Assembly (NCBI GenBank): GCA_039908095.1 | Contig: JAMOBJ010000027.1 | Coordinates: 1 to 50,279 of the forward strand | Direction of reading: 5' to 3' | DNA: 50,279 nucleotides | Source: Nitrospirae bacterium YQR-1 | Lineage (GTDB): Bacteria > Nitrospirota > Thermodesulfovibrionia > Thermodesulfovibrionales > Magnetobacteriaceae | Part shown: positions 8,247 to 15,463 of the stretch, piece after piece | Position numbering within the stretch: the stretch's first letter is position 1 | How the letters are laid out: every line of letters begins with the position of its first letter | Notes under the pieces: generated by a model | Databases searched by the model: none | What the model saw: the letters and a program-made list of their open reading frames with translations, nothing else | Told to the model about the DNA's origin: nothing | Translations under genes and position numbers: made by a program

Positions 8247-8633
8247 ATGTTTAATAAAAAACACGATAGAATAGAAACTCTGATAGGAGTAAGCTCAGAG
8301 ATAAAGGGCACAATAAACCTAAAGGGGACCCTTCGTGTGGATGGCTTCTTTGAGGGCAATGTAAAAGCCGACTGGGTAATTGTTGGAGAGAAAGGCCATA
8401 TCAAAGGTGATATAGATGCCGGGGGGGTTATAGTGGGCGGCCTTGTGGAAGGAAACATAAAGGCCGGCGAGTACATAGAGATACTGGCAAAGGGCAGAGT
8501 ACTGGGGGATGTGCTTACCCAAAAACTTGCTATTTTAGAGGGAGGGCTTTTTGAAGGCCACTCCAAAATGCACTCTGTAAGTAATACGGATAAAAAGCTA
8601 TCCGTGGAAATAAGAAATCAGATAGAGCAGTGA
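8247..8633 (+). CDS. Bactofilin (first of pair)
   Basis: A 128-residue bactofilin. Regularly spaced glycines and hydrophobics form a right-handed beta-helix core (about 12-105: INLKGTLRVDGFFEGNV, then GHIKGDIDAGGVIVGG, then GRVLGDVLTQKLAIL), with short flexible ends. Bactofilins polymerise without nucleotide at the membrane and position cell-wall enzymes. The N-terminal MFNKK precedes the core as in membrane-associating members. No clear ribosome site lies before the ATG, so translation may depend on the upstream peptidase gene. The stop overlaps the next bactofilin start in a GTGA junction, implying coupled synthesis of both. A run of seven G (8421-8427) lies within the reading frame. Confidence 0.93.
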   Translation: MFNKKHDRIETLIGVSSEIKGTINLKGTLRVDGFFEGNVKADWVIVGEKGHIKGDIDAGGVIVGGLVEGNIKAGEYIEILAKGRVLGDVLTQKLAILEGGLFEGHSKMHSVSNTDKKLSVEIRNQIEQ

Positions 8634-9007
8634 AAGGTGCTACACAAATAGACGGATTTATCGCCACAGGCGTGATTTTAAGCGGCAGGTTGGTTTTTGA
8701 CGGCACACTTAGAATTGACGGTAAGTTCCAGGGTGAAATTGACTCATCAGGAACCCTCATTGTCGGCGAGAGTGCTTTTATCGACTCCATGAACATAAAT
8801 GTGGATACTGCATTGATCTCAGGTGAGGTAAGAGGTGTGGTTGAGGCTAAAACTAAAGTTGAGCTCCTTTCACAGTGCAGAGTCTATGGGGATATTAAGA
8901 CCCCCCTTCTTGTTGTTTACTCAGGGGCTTTTTTTGAGGGCTGCTGTGAAATGTCAAAATTTAGGCAATCTCCCTCTAATCAGGTCGCTATAGAGATAGA
9001 AGGGTAA
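8630..9007 (+). CDS. Bactofilin (second of pair)
   Basis: A 125-residue paralogue of the preceding bactofilin with the same beta-helix core (about 16-108: LRIDGKFQGEIDSSGTLIVG, then GVVEAKTKVELLS, then CRVYGDIKTPLLVV). The start is a GTG whose last two bases form part of the upstream stop (GTGA), so there is no space for independent initiation and the two proteins should be made in linked amounts, perhaps as co-polymer subunits. The second copy carries several cysteines that the first lacks. It is followed after 39 bases by a membrane coiled-coil protein. Confidence 0.92.
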   Translation: MKGATQIDGFIATGVILSGRLVFDGTLRIDGKFQGEIDSSGTLIVGESAFIDSMNINVDTALISGEVRGVVEAKTKVELLSQCRVYGDIKTPLLVVYSGAFFEGCCEMSKFRQSPSNQVAIEIEG

Positions 9008-9046
9008 CAGAGTACGTCAGGCATTTTGCTGTTTATTTTTATTTAA

Positions 9047-9754
9047 ATGAAGATCAAACAAACTATAACATTAATATATTTTAAAGATAAAAGCGGTAAG
9101 GCTCTAACCTTTAAGCTGCGCTCCTGGTTGTTTAAGCTTATTGTTGTCTCTGCACTGTGCTTTTTCGGAATATCACTATTTGCCGTTTATTTCAGCTACA
9201 AGGAAAAAAAAGAAAATAACGACATTCTTGCTGAATTGGACGCCACTGAAAAAGAAAACAGAAATATGAAGGCAGCTGTAAAAGAAATGGAAACAAAGAA
9301 AACTGTTTTTAACGAACAAATAAAGAAACCTGTTGCCATAGTGGAAACCCCCAGTCAAAGTGCTCCGTCTGAAGAGCCGGCTATAAATACCGGAGTAATT
9401 ACTATGGAGAATATTCGAACAAAGCGCTCCAACCGCGGCGATGGCTTTTTGCTTTTTCTTGATTTAGTAAAACTGCAAGTTTCTAATGCAAAGCTATCAG
9501 GATATGTCTATATAGTTTGGAAAGCATCCGGCAAGTATAAAAGCTTCCCAGAGTCCGAGGAAATAAAAAACGGGATACCGGTTGACTATAAAGAAGGTGA
9601 TACTTTTGATATAAGGTACAGAAAACCGATTTCATGGAAGATTACATCCAATGAATCCGATATACAATCACTTACTGTTGTGGTTTTTGGCTCTGACGGA
9701 AATATTGTTTTAAAAGAGGATATTACAAGGAAAGCTCTTGAATCAAACAGATAA
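9047..9754 (+). CDS. Bitopic membrane coiled-coil protein of the cell-shape cluster
   Basis: A 235-residue protein of no family I recognise. It has a short cytoplasmic N-terminus, one membrane segment (about 28-50), a coiled coil (about 52-90), a Pro/Ser-rich linker (about 95-115) and a beta-rich C-terminal domain (about 130-230). Residues 4-45 resemble the N-terminus of the M23 peptidase in the same cluster: both show a TI-T/M-I start, a DK/DAEK turn, a TFKL/YRFKM strand and then the membrane helix. The two may share an anchor or a partner such as a bactofilin filament. The ATG has no obvious ribosome site. Its position between bactofilins and the M99-like carboxypeptidase suggests a scaffold role in wall remodelling. 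Confidence 0.75.
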   Translation: MKIKQTITLIYFKDKSGKALTFKLRSWLFKLIVVSALCFFGISLFAVYFSYKEKKENNDILAELDATEKENRNMKAAVKEMETKKTVFNEQIKKPVAIVETPSQSAPSEEPAINTGVITMENIRTKRSNRGDGFLLFLDLVKLQVSNAKLSGYVYIVWKASGKYKSFPESEEIKNGIPVDYKEGDTFDIRYRKPISWKITSNESDIQSLTVVVFGSDGNIVLKEDITRKALESNR

Positions 9755-9798
9755 ATGTAATTTGAAATATTTTTTTGAAAAAATGTTACAATAAATTA

Positions 9799-11619
9799 AT
9801 GCTCTGCGGTGTTAAATATCTTATTATATCACTGGTTCTGCTGGCTGCCGTCCTGCAGAGCCCGTGTTTTGCCAAAACGGACCATACAGTCTATTTTGAA
9901 AATACCGATTACGAATTACACGTTTACCGCATCCATGGCACTGATAAGGGTAAAACTCTGATAATCATAGGAGGTATCCAAGGAGATGAACCCGGAGGAT
10001 ACACCACAGCAGACCTTTATGCCGATATGACACTGAAAAAAGGCAACCTGATTGTCGTGCCCAGAGCTAATTTCCTTTCGATTATAAAACATAAGAGAGA
10101 AATAAATAACGACATGAACAGGAGATTCAACGAAAAAAACCGTGAGTATTATGAGGATAAAATAGTGGAAATCCTAAAAGAACTCATAAGTCAAAGCGAT
10201 TATTTATTAAATCTCCACGAGGGCTCCGGCTTCTACTCAGATACGAGGATAAGCGATCTCAGAAACCCAAATCGCTTTGGACAGTCTATAATAGCCGACA
10301 CGGATATATATAAAACAGATGATGGAAAGGTGCTGTATCTGGGCAGAATAGCCCGTGAGGTCGCAGATGAGGTAAATTTGAATATAAAAGAAGAGTCTCA
10401 CTATTTCAGATTTAACAACCACCGCACTTTTGAAAAAAACACCTCACATCCAGAACAACGTAAATCCGCAACCTTCTATGCACTCTCAACACATAGTATT
10501 CCGGCGTTTGGAATAGAGGCATCAAAGGAAATAAATGACCTCGAGAAAAAAGTCCGTTACCAGACACTGGTTATAAATACATTTTTAGAAAAATTCGGAA
10601 TAATCCCGGACAATCCTCACATAGTGCTCGACTCTCCAAAGCTTAACTACGTCGTAGTCTCTGTAAACGGTGATGAACGCATAGTGCACAATAACAACTC
10701 CTTGCGGGTAAACAAGGGCGACCGGATTATCATAACCGATATATCATCAAATTACAGAAGAGGATTGAGCGTGGATGTCAGCGGCATTGGTGCAGCTAAT
10801 GCGTTTAAAAGAGAGTTCACAGTGCAATCCTCAGTAAAGGCTCATATAAAAAAGGACGGTGTACGTTTTGGAGAGGTGAGTTTTGATTTGGCTGAGAATC
10901 AACCTGCCGCCCTTAAAGCTGCTGTCTCTAAAAAACCTGTCAGCGTTAAGGATGCAAAGTTTAAGTATCTTGTAGTACAACTTAACGGCTTAAAGCATGT
11001 ATTAAATGATAATGAGCACCTTACATTAATCAGGGGAGACAAGCTGATACTTCTTGATGTGGTTGTTGATGGAATCAGTCCCTCCGCCCTTACCGTTAAT
11101 TTCATGGGTTTTGTCGGCGATAAAGTGCATAACACCGGAGAGGACAGGGGATATACTATTCACACAGCCAAGGATCTTTGGAAGAGTTATTCCTTCGATA
11201 AAGCCGGAAAATCATATACAGTTGAAATAAGCATAGGAAAATCTTTAATCGGAGCAGTTTACGTTGATATTGAAGAGCCTAAAATGGATTATATTGTTTT
11301 AAAGCAAAACGGCGGGAATAAACGCTGGTACACAAACGGAGACGTAATTACTGTTAATCCAAACGATACTGTTGAAATTGTTGACGTTAAAACTAATGTT
11401 AATAAAAATGACGGAATAACCTACAGTTTTGAAAAATCATCGTCAGAGCACAGCGACCGTGCCGTTAAAAACTTACTGCCTGGAGATTCTTTTCCTCTGA
11501 GCAAGTTAACTGCAAAAAAAGGGGCTAATTACAACATCGTAGTTACAAGAGATGGAATTGTATTGGGTAAAACTCCTGTGAAAATTGACGAGGCTGTAGC
11601 CTCTGCAAAACATCAATAA
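9799..11619 (+). CDS. M99/Csd4-like zinc carboxypeptidase with three C-terminal repeats
   Basis: A 606-residue secreted protein, counted from the ATG at 9799. This start puts a signal peptide (about 1-25, ending SPCFA) at the N-terminus; a TTG at 9775 is also in frame. The catalytic domain (about 27-275) has GGIQGDE, in which Q61 and E64 match the unusual Gln-Glu zinc site of Helicobacter Csd4, followed by H140 in NLHEG and a candidate catalytic E240 in AFGIEAS. Csd4 trims muramyl tripeptides to dipeptides and is needed for helical shape. Residues about 281-600 hold three related segments (starting near 281, 388 and 495) with the pattern Y-V/I-V-x-NG...GD-I/L...D. This tail is longer than I recall for Csd4. 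Likely last gene of the cluster. Confidence 0.85.
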   Translation: MLCGVKYLIISLVLLAAVLQSPCFAKTDHTVYFENTDYELHVYRIHGTDKGKTLIIIGGIQGDEPGGYTTADLYADMTLKKGNLIVVPRANFLSIIKHKREINNDMNRRFNEKNREYYEDKIVEILKELISQSDYLLNLHEGSGFYSDTRISDLRNPNRFGQSIIADTDIYKTDDGKVLYLGRIAREVADEVNLNIKEESHYFRFNNHRTFEKNTSHPEQRKSATFYALSTHSIPAFGIEASKEINDLEKKVRYQTLVINTFLEKFGIIPDNPHIVLDSPKLNYVVVSVNGDERIVHNNNSLRVNKGDRIIITDISSNYRRGLSVDVSGIGAANAFKREFTVQSSVKAHIKKDGVRFGEVSFDLAENQPAALKAAVSKKPVSVKDAKFKYLVVQLNGLKHVLNDNEHLTLIRGDKLILLDVVVDGISPSALTVNFMGFVGDKVHNTGEDRGYTIHTAKDLWKSYSFDKAGKSYTVEISIGKSLIGAVYVDIEEPKMDYIVLKQNGGNKRWYTNGDVITVNPNDTVEIVDVKTNVNKNDGITYSFEKSSSEHSDRAVKNLLPGDSFPLSKLTAKKGANYNIVVTRDGIVLGKTPVKIDEAVASAKHQ

Positions 11620-11650
11620 TCCATTTATGGGATGGCAATCTCATGGGCAA

Positions 11651-12490
11651 CTACAAAACTATTTCGTTGCCTTTTTCTACGGCAAAGCAAGTCTGGGAGT
11701 TACCATTTTGCTTTATGATTGCCCTGCAGTTTTCAACCATTGCGTCTATTTCATCGTCTGTTCTATTCTGATTATGGTGGAACAGGCCAAAAGACTTTAC
11801 ATCAGCCTCCATGGCAAGTCTCAGTGAATCCAAATATATGGAATGCCCCCATGTTATCTTATCAGAGTACTCTTCCTCTATGTATTCAGAGTCGTGATAA
11901 AGCAAGTCAGCTCCTTTTGCAAATTCCATGTAGTCCTTATAATCCAGCCCGCCCGGATGCTTATATGTCAGCTCATTGTCTGTTATAAATACAAAAGTCT
12001 TACCATTTTCCTGGAATTTATAACCGAGCCCCCCGTTTGGATGGCTGAGATAAATAGGGGTTATAGTCATTGAGTTTATTTTAAAATTGCCTTTACACAG
12101 ATCATTATATTTAAATTCAGCTTTCACCTCGTTAAAATTAACCGGGAAATTCGGTGACACCATCGTTTTGGAAATCATCTCAGCTATAGTTCCTTTGCTA
12201 AATACACAACCATAGAAGTCAATCTGTGTTCCCTGTTTATAGATAGGTCTGAAAAAAGGGAAACCCATTATGTGGTCCCAGTGGAAATGTGTGAAAAAAA
12301 TATGCATCCTTGTTTGGCTTTCATCAAGCATTTTTTTACCTAATTCCCTTATTCCTGACCCTGTATCAATTATTAATCTCTCGCCGCTATCCGTTACAAT
12401 TTCTATACAGGTCGTATCCCCTCCATATTTTAGGTACTCCCTGCCTGAAACCGGTATCGACCCCCTTGAGCCCCAGCATTTTATCAGCAT
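11651..12490 (-). CDS. MBL-fold metallo-hydrolase
   Basis: A 279-residue metallo-beta-lactamase-fold hydrolase. The start WGSRGSIPVSG and the metal motif HFHWDHIMGFPFF (HxHxDH, about 69-74) are typical of the RNase Z/PhnP-like branch. Further ligand candidates are the histidine in YLSHPNGG, the aspartate in FITDNE, and the histidines of HHNQNR near the C-terminus. Substrates in this branch include cyclic phosphodiesters and nucleic acids; the substrate here cannot be named. The ATG at 12490 has a GAGGGA ribosome site; an in-frame TTG lies one codon upstream. The gene converges on the carboxypeptidase gene and lies downstream of fbp on the same strand, with its own possible promoter in the 180-base AT-rich gap. 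Confidence 0.85.
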   Translation of the reverse strand: MLIKCWGSRGSIPVSGREYLKYGGDTTCIEIVTDSGERLIIDTGSGIRELGKKMLDESQTRMHIFFTHFHWDHIMGFPFFRPIYKQGTQIDFYGCVFSKGTIAEMISKTMVSPNFPVNFNEVKAEFKYNDLCKGNFKINSMTITPIYLSHPNGGLGYKFQENGKTFVFITDNELTYKHPGGLDYKDYMEFAKGADLLYHDSEYIEEEYSDKITWGHSIYLDSLRLAMEADVKSFGLFHHNQNRTDDEIDAMVENCRAIIKQNGNSQTCFAVEKGNEIVL

Positions 12491-12563
12491 CAATATTCCC
12501 TCATTCTTGTTTTTTAACCTAATTCCCTTAACTTACAAAGGAACACAAAAAACATATCTTAGC

Positions 12564-12594
12564 ATTATAAAATATTTTATTAAAAAAATTTCAA
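12564..12594 (-). promoter_or_regulatory. Possible promoter of the MBL-fold gene
   Basis: On the minus strand TTGAAA (12594-12589) and a perfect TATAAT (12569-12564) are separated by 19 bases, two more than ideal. It lies 74 bases before the ATG in a strongly AT-rich spacer where chance matches are frequent. Confidence 0.3.
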
Positions 12595-12670
12595 TATTTT
12601 TTTTAGGGGTTATTTATTACCTCAAATATTCAATATTTTAAATTGCATATACAGATTCTGACTTTAATAT

Positions 12671-13636
12671 CTATCCTGTTGTATTTAAAAAAATTTCTAT
12701 TTCTTTTCTGCTGCCTAGAAAAACAGGCGTCCTTTGGTGTATTTCAGTGGGCACAATGTCAAGAATCCTTTTGCCGGCAGCGTCAACGGCAAGCCCTCCG
12801 GCCTCCTCCACCATCATGCACATGGGAAAGACCTCGTATAAGACCCGGAGCTTCCCTTTGGTGCTTTTTTTATCTGCCGGATAAGCAAATATACCACCCT
12901 TTAGAAGCGTCCTGTGAACATCGGCCACCATCGTTCCGATAAATCTCTGGGTGTAACCGGAGGATTTCAGAGTTTCAAGATAGCTCCTCATTTTATCATC
13001 CCAGCCCTGAGAGTTGGACTCATTAAAAGAGTATGTTTTACCACTTTCGGGAATTCTCATTCCGGGATGAGACAAAAGAAAAAGCCCTGATGATGGATCA
13101 AGGGTAAAGCCGTTAAGTCCCATCCCTGTAGTATAGACAAAAACAGATGATGAGCCATACATAGCGTATCCTGAGGCTATCTGAAGGCTCCCGCCACAGA
13201 GAAAATCAGCCTCAGACCCCTTGTCTCTCTTATAAATGGAAAAGATTGTACCTATTGATATGTTTACCTCAATATTGGTTGAGCCGTCAAGGGGGTCAAA
13301 TGCAATTATATACTTACCGTCTTTACCTTTCTCAGGGTAGATCACATCATCGAGTTCCTCTGAGGCTATGGCATAGAATTGCCCACTGTCTGAAAGTACT
13401 CTGACAAGAACATTGTTAGAAAATTCATCAAGTTTTTGAACCTCCTCGCCTTGAATGTTGGTCTTTTGAGCCTTACCGAATATCTCAGCAAGCCCGGCCA
13501 TCCTCACGTGAGAGGCAATAATTTTAACGGAAGTCTCCAAAGATGTGAGAGCAATAGAAAGTGAACCTGTAGCGGATGGGAACTTCCTCTCTTCCTCAAG
13601 TATAAACCTGTTTAAATCCATTCCAATTTCCGGCAT
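12671..13636 (-). CDS. fbp: Fructose-1,6-bisphosphatase, class I
   Basis: A 321-residue gluconeogenic (or Calvin-cycle) phosphatase releasing phosphate from fructose-1,6-bisphosphate. The signatures are clear: ASEELDDVI, AFDPLDGSTNIEVNISIGTIFSIY (metal and substrate site), QIASGYAMYGSSSVFVYTTG, RFIGTMVADVHRTLLKGGIFAYP, and LRVLYEVFPMCMMVEEAGG for the sugar-phosphate site. Length is normal. The ATG is preceded by a strong GGGGAGG ribosome site 5 bases away. The gene is divergent from the kinase cluster, and the 297-base gap holds both promoters. No other Calvin-cycle gene is in the window, so the role (gluconeogenesis versus autotrophy) cannot be decided. Confidence 0.97.
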   Translation of the reverse strand: MPEIGMDLNRFILEEERKFPSATGSLSIALTSLETSVKIIASHVRMAGLAEIFGKAQKTNIQGEEVQKLDEFSNNVLVRVLSDSGQFYAIASEELDDVIYPEKGKDGKYIIAFDPLDGSTNIEVNISIGTIFSIYKRDKGSEADFLCGGSLQIASGYAMYGSSSVFVYTTGMGLNGFTLDPSSGLFLLSHPGMRIPESGKTYSFNESNSQGWDDKMRSYLETLKSSGYTQRFIGTMVADVHRTLLKGGIFAYPADKKSTKGKLRVLYEVFPMCMMVEEAGGLAVDAAGKRILDIVPTEIHQRTPVFLGSRKEIEIFLNTTG

Positions 13637-13810
13637 TTAAACCTCCCCTGTCTTTTAGTAAATACTCAACTTTTAATAATACCATATTCTGATTAACTAT
13701 ATCGTGTCAACACTACTCTTTAAAATATTAATTATTGTCCAAATCAATCATACAGCTAAGTTGAACTCCTATAAAATGATTCTTATACCAACCGGATTTC
13801 GGGAGCCATG

Positions 13811-13840
13811 TTGACATAGTACAAACGGCTTTGTTACACT
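13811..13840 (+). promoter_or_regulatory. Sigma-70-like promoter of the FHA-kinase cluster
   Basis: A perfect -35 TTGACA (13811-13816), an 18-base spacer and TACACT (13835-13840) lie 94 bases before the kinase start codon. TATAAG immediately after is an alternative -10 with poorer spacing. The rest of the 13637-13933 gap shows nothing distinct. Confidence 0.55.
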
Positions 13841-13933
13841 ATAAGGGATAATAGAGGGACATGTCGGATAAGAAAAAGCAGTAGGGGATTGTAAGCGATT
13901 TAAAGTCGGCATATTTTTAAAATAAGTATTAAA

Positions 13934-15463
13934 ATGGAGGGCGTTTTGCCGGCAAAAGTCGTCCTTGAGGTTACGGAGGGTAAACTCAAAGGTAAAAAGT
14001 ATAAATTCTTAGAACGAACTACATGCATCCTTGGCAGGGGGGTGGATTGTAATCCGCGCCTGCCTGATGATGATGAGCACCGCACGATTTCACGCCACCA
14101 CTGTCTGCTGGACATAAACCCGCCTGGGATACGAATAAGAGACTTCGGCAGCTTAAACGGCACTTATGTTAACGGCCATAAGATAGGCCAGCGCCTCAAA
14201 ACTCAAAATATTAACGAAATTTCTCAAATGGAATTCCCTGAGTATGATCTTAAAAAAGGGGATGAAATAAAGCTCGGCACTACTGTCTTTAAAGTCAGAA
14301 CGTATGAATCCCCAATATGTTCCGACTGTGGTGTTGAATTACCGGCTGATAATCCTGATGCACTAAGAATGCCGGACGGACGTTACATCTGCCGGCGTTG
14401 CTCTGAAAATAAGGATAAAGATAAGAAAGACAACGGTTTTGCCCTATTAACCACATGTACAAGCTGCGGCAAGTCCCCTGGTAAGGGAAGCATTGACCAA
14501 TCATCGGGGCTCTGTACTGTGTGCCGTGAGGACCCAGTTAAGGTGGCAAAGTCCTATGTGCTGGGAGATGAAAAGGACTCAAAAGATGCCTTTGAAATCC
14601 ACGGATATAAGATAATAAGTGAAATAGGTAAGGGCGGAATGGGAGCAGTGTATCTGGCCAAACATATAGAGACCGGTAGAGAGGTTGCCCTGAAGGTGAT
14701 GCTCTCAGAGGTAGCAGTCAATGAGCGCTCAAGGGAGATGTTTTTAAGAGAGGTGGAAAACACCAAACACTTAAAACACCAAAATGTTGTGCAACTGCTT
14801 GATTACGGCAACTCACGCGGCACCTTTTACTTCACCTTGGAGTACTGTGAGGGGGGCAGCATAGACAAACTGATGCTGGCCCGGGGGGGGAAGCTGGATG
14901 TTGATGAAGCTACCACTTTGGTACTACAATCTCTTGACGGTTTGCACTATGCCCATACCCTTGAAATCCCCAACGTTAAATTAGCCGACTCCAGTATCGT
15001 AACGCTTAAAGGATTAATCCACAGAGATATCAAACCAACAAATATATTTTTAACTGAAACCGGCGGAGTAAGAATATCAAAAATAGCAGATTTCGGATTG
15101 GGCAAAGCATTCGATGCAGCCGGGTTAAGCGGCTACACACGCACCGGGGCATCTGCCGGCACTCCCGTTTTTATGTCCAGACAGCAGGTAATTAATTTTA
15201 AGTACTCAAAACCAGAGGCTGACGTATGGGCTATGGCCGCCAGTTTTTATTACATGCTTACAGGACGTTTTCCGAGGGATTTTCCTAAAGGCAAGGACCC
15301 GTGGTACATAGTGCTTCAGAGCAAACCTGTATCTATACTGAAGAGAAATCCCAACATTCCTAAAAAGCTGGCTGAGGTGATTGATGAGGCGCTTATAGAC
15401 CAGCCTGAAATTAAATTTAAAACCGCTCTGGATTTTAAGCGAGCGCTGGAGGGGGCATTATGA
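13934..15463 (+). CDS. FHA / zinc-ribbon / Ser-Thr protein kinase
   Basis: A 509-residue eukaryote-like kinase. An N-terminal FHA phosphothreonine-binding domain (about 8-118) has R35, SRHH 53-56 and NGT 75-77. Two zinc-binding knuckles follow (C129/C132/C153/C156 and C175/C178/C194/C197). The kinase domain (about 224-505) has GKGGMGAVY, K254, E273, HRD 363-365 with N370, and DFG 386-388, all intact. About 20 extra residues sit before the HRD loop. There is no membrane segment, so it is cytoplasmic, unlike PASTA kinases. Its stop overlaps the PP2C-fusion start by ATGA, pairing kinase and phosphatase translation. A run of eight G at 14883-14890 encodes Gly-Gly in the catalytic domain and could be slippage-prone. 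The ATG lacks a strong ribosome site. Confidence 0.93.
   Translation: MEGVLPAKVVLEVTEGKLKGKKYKFLERTTCILGRGVDCNPRLPDDDEHRTISRHHCLLDINPPGIRIRDFGSLNGTYVNGHKIGQRLKTQNINEISQMEFPEYDLKKGDEIKLGTTVFKVRTYESPICSDCGVELPADNPDALRMPDGRYICRRCSENKDKDKKDNGFALLTTCTSCGKSPGKGSIDQSSGLCTVCREDPVKVAKSYVLGDEKDSKDAFEIHGYKIISEIGKGGMGAVYLAKHIETGREVALKVMLSEVAVNERSREMFLREVENTKHLKHQNVVQLLDYGNSRGTFYFTLEYCEGGSIDKLMLARGGKLDVDEATTLVLQSLDGLHYAHTLEIPNVKLADSSIVTLKGLIHRDIKPTNIFLTETGGVRISKIADFGLGKAFDAAGLSGYTRTGASAGTPVFMSRQQVINFKYSKPEADVWAMAASFYYMLTGRFPRDFPKGKDPWYIVLQSKPVSILKRNPNIPKKLAEVIDEALIDQPEIKFKTALDFKRALEGAL

Noticed and set aside
8210..8566. Minus-strand open frames opposite the bactofilins
   Set aside because: They are long because the opposite strand lacks stops; Pro/Ser-rich composition with no motif is typical of shadow frames.
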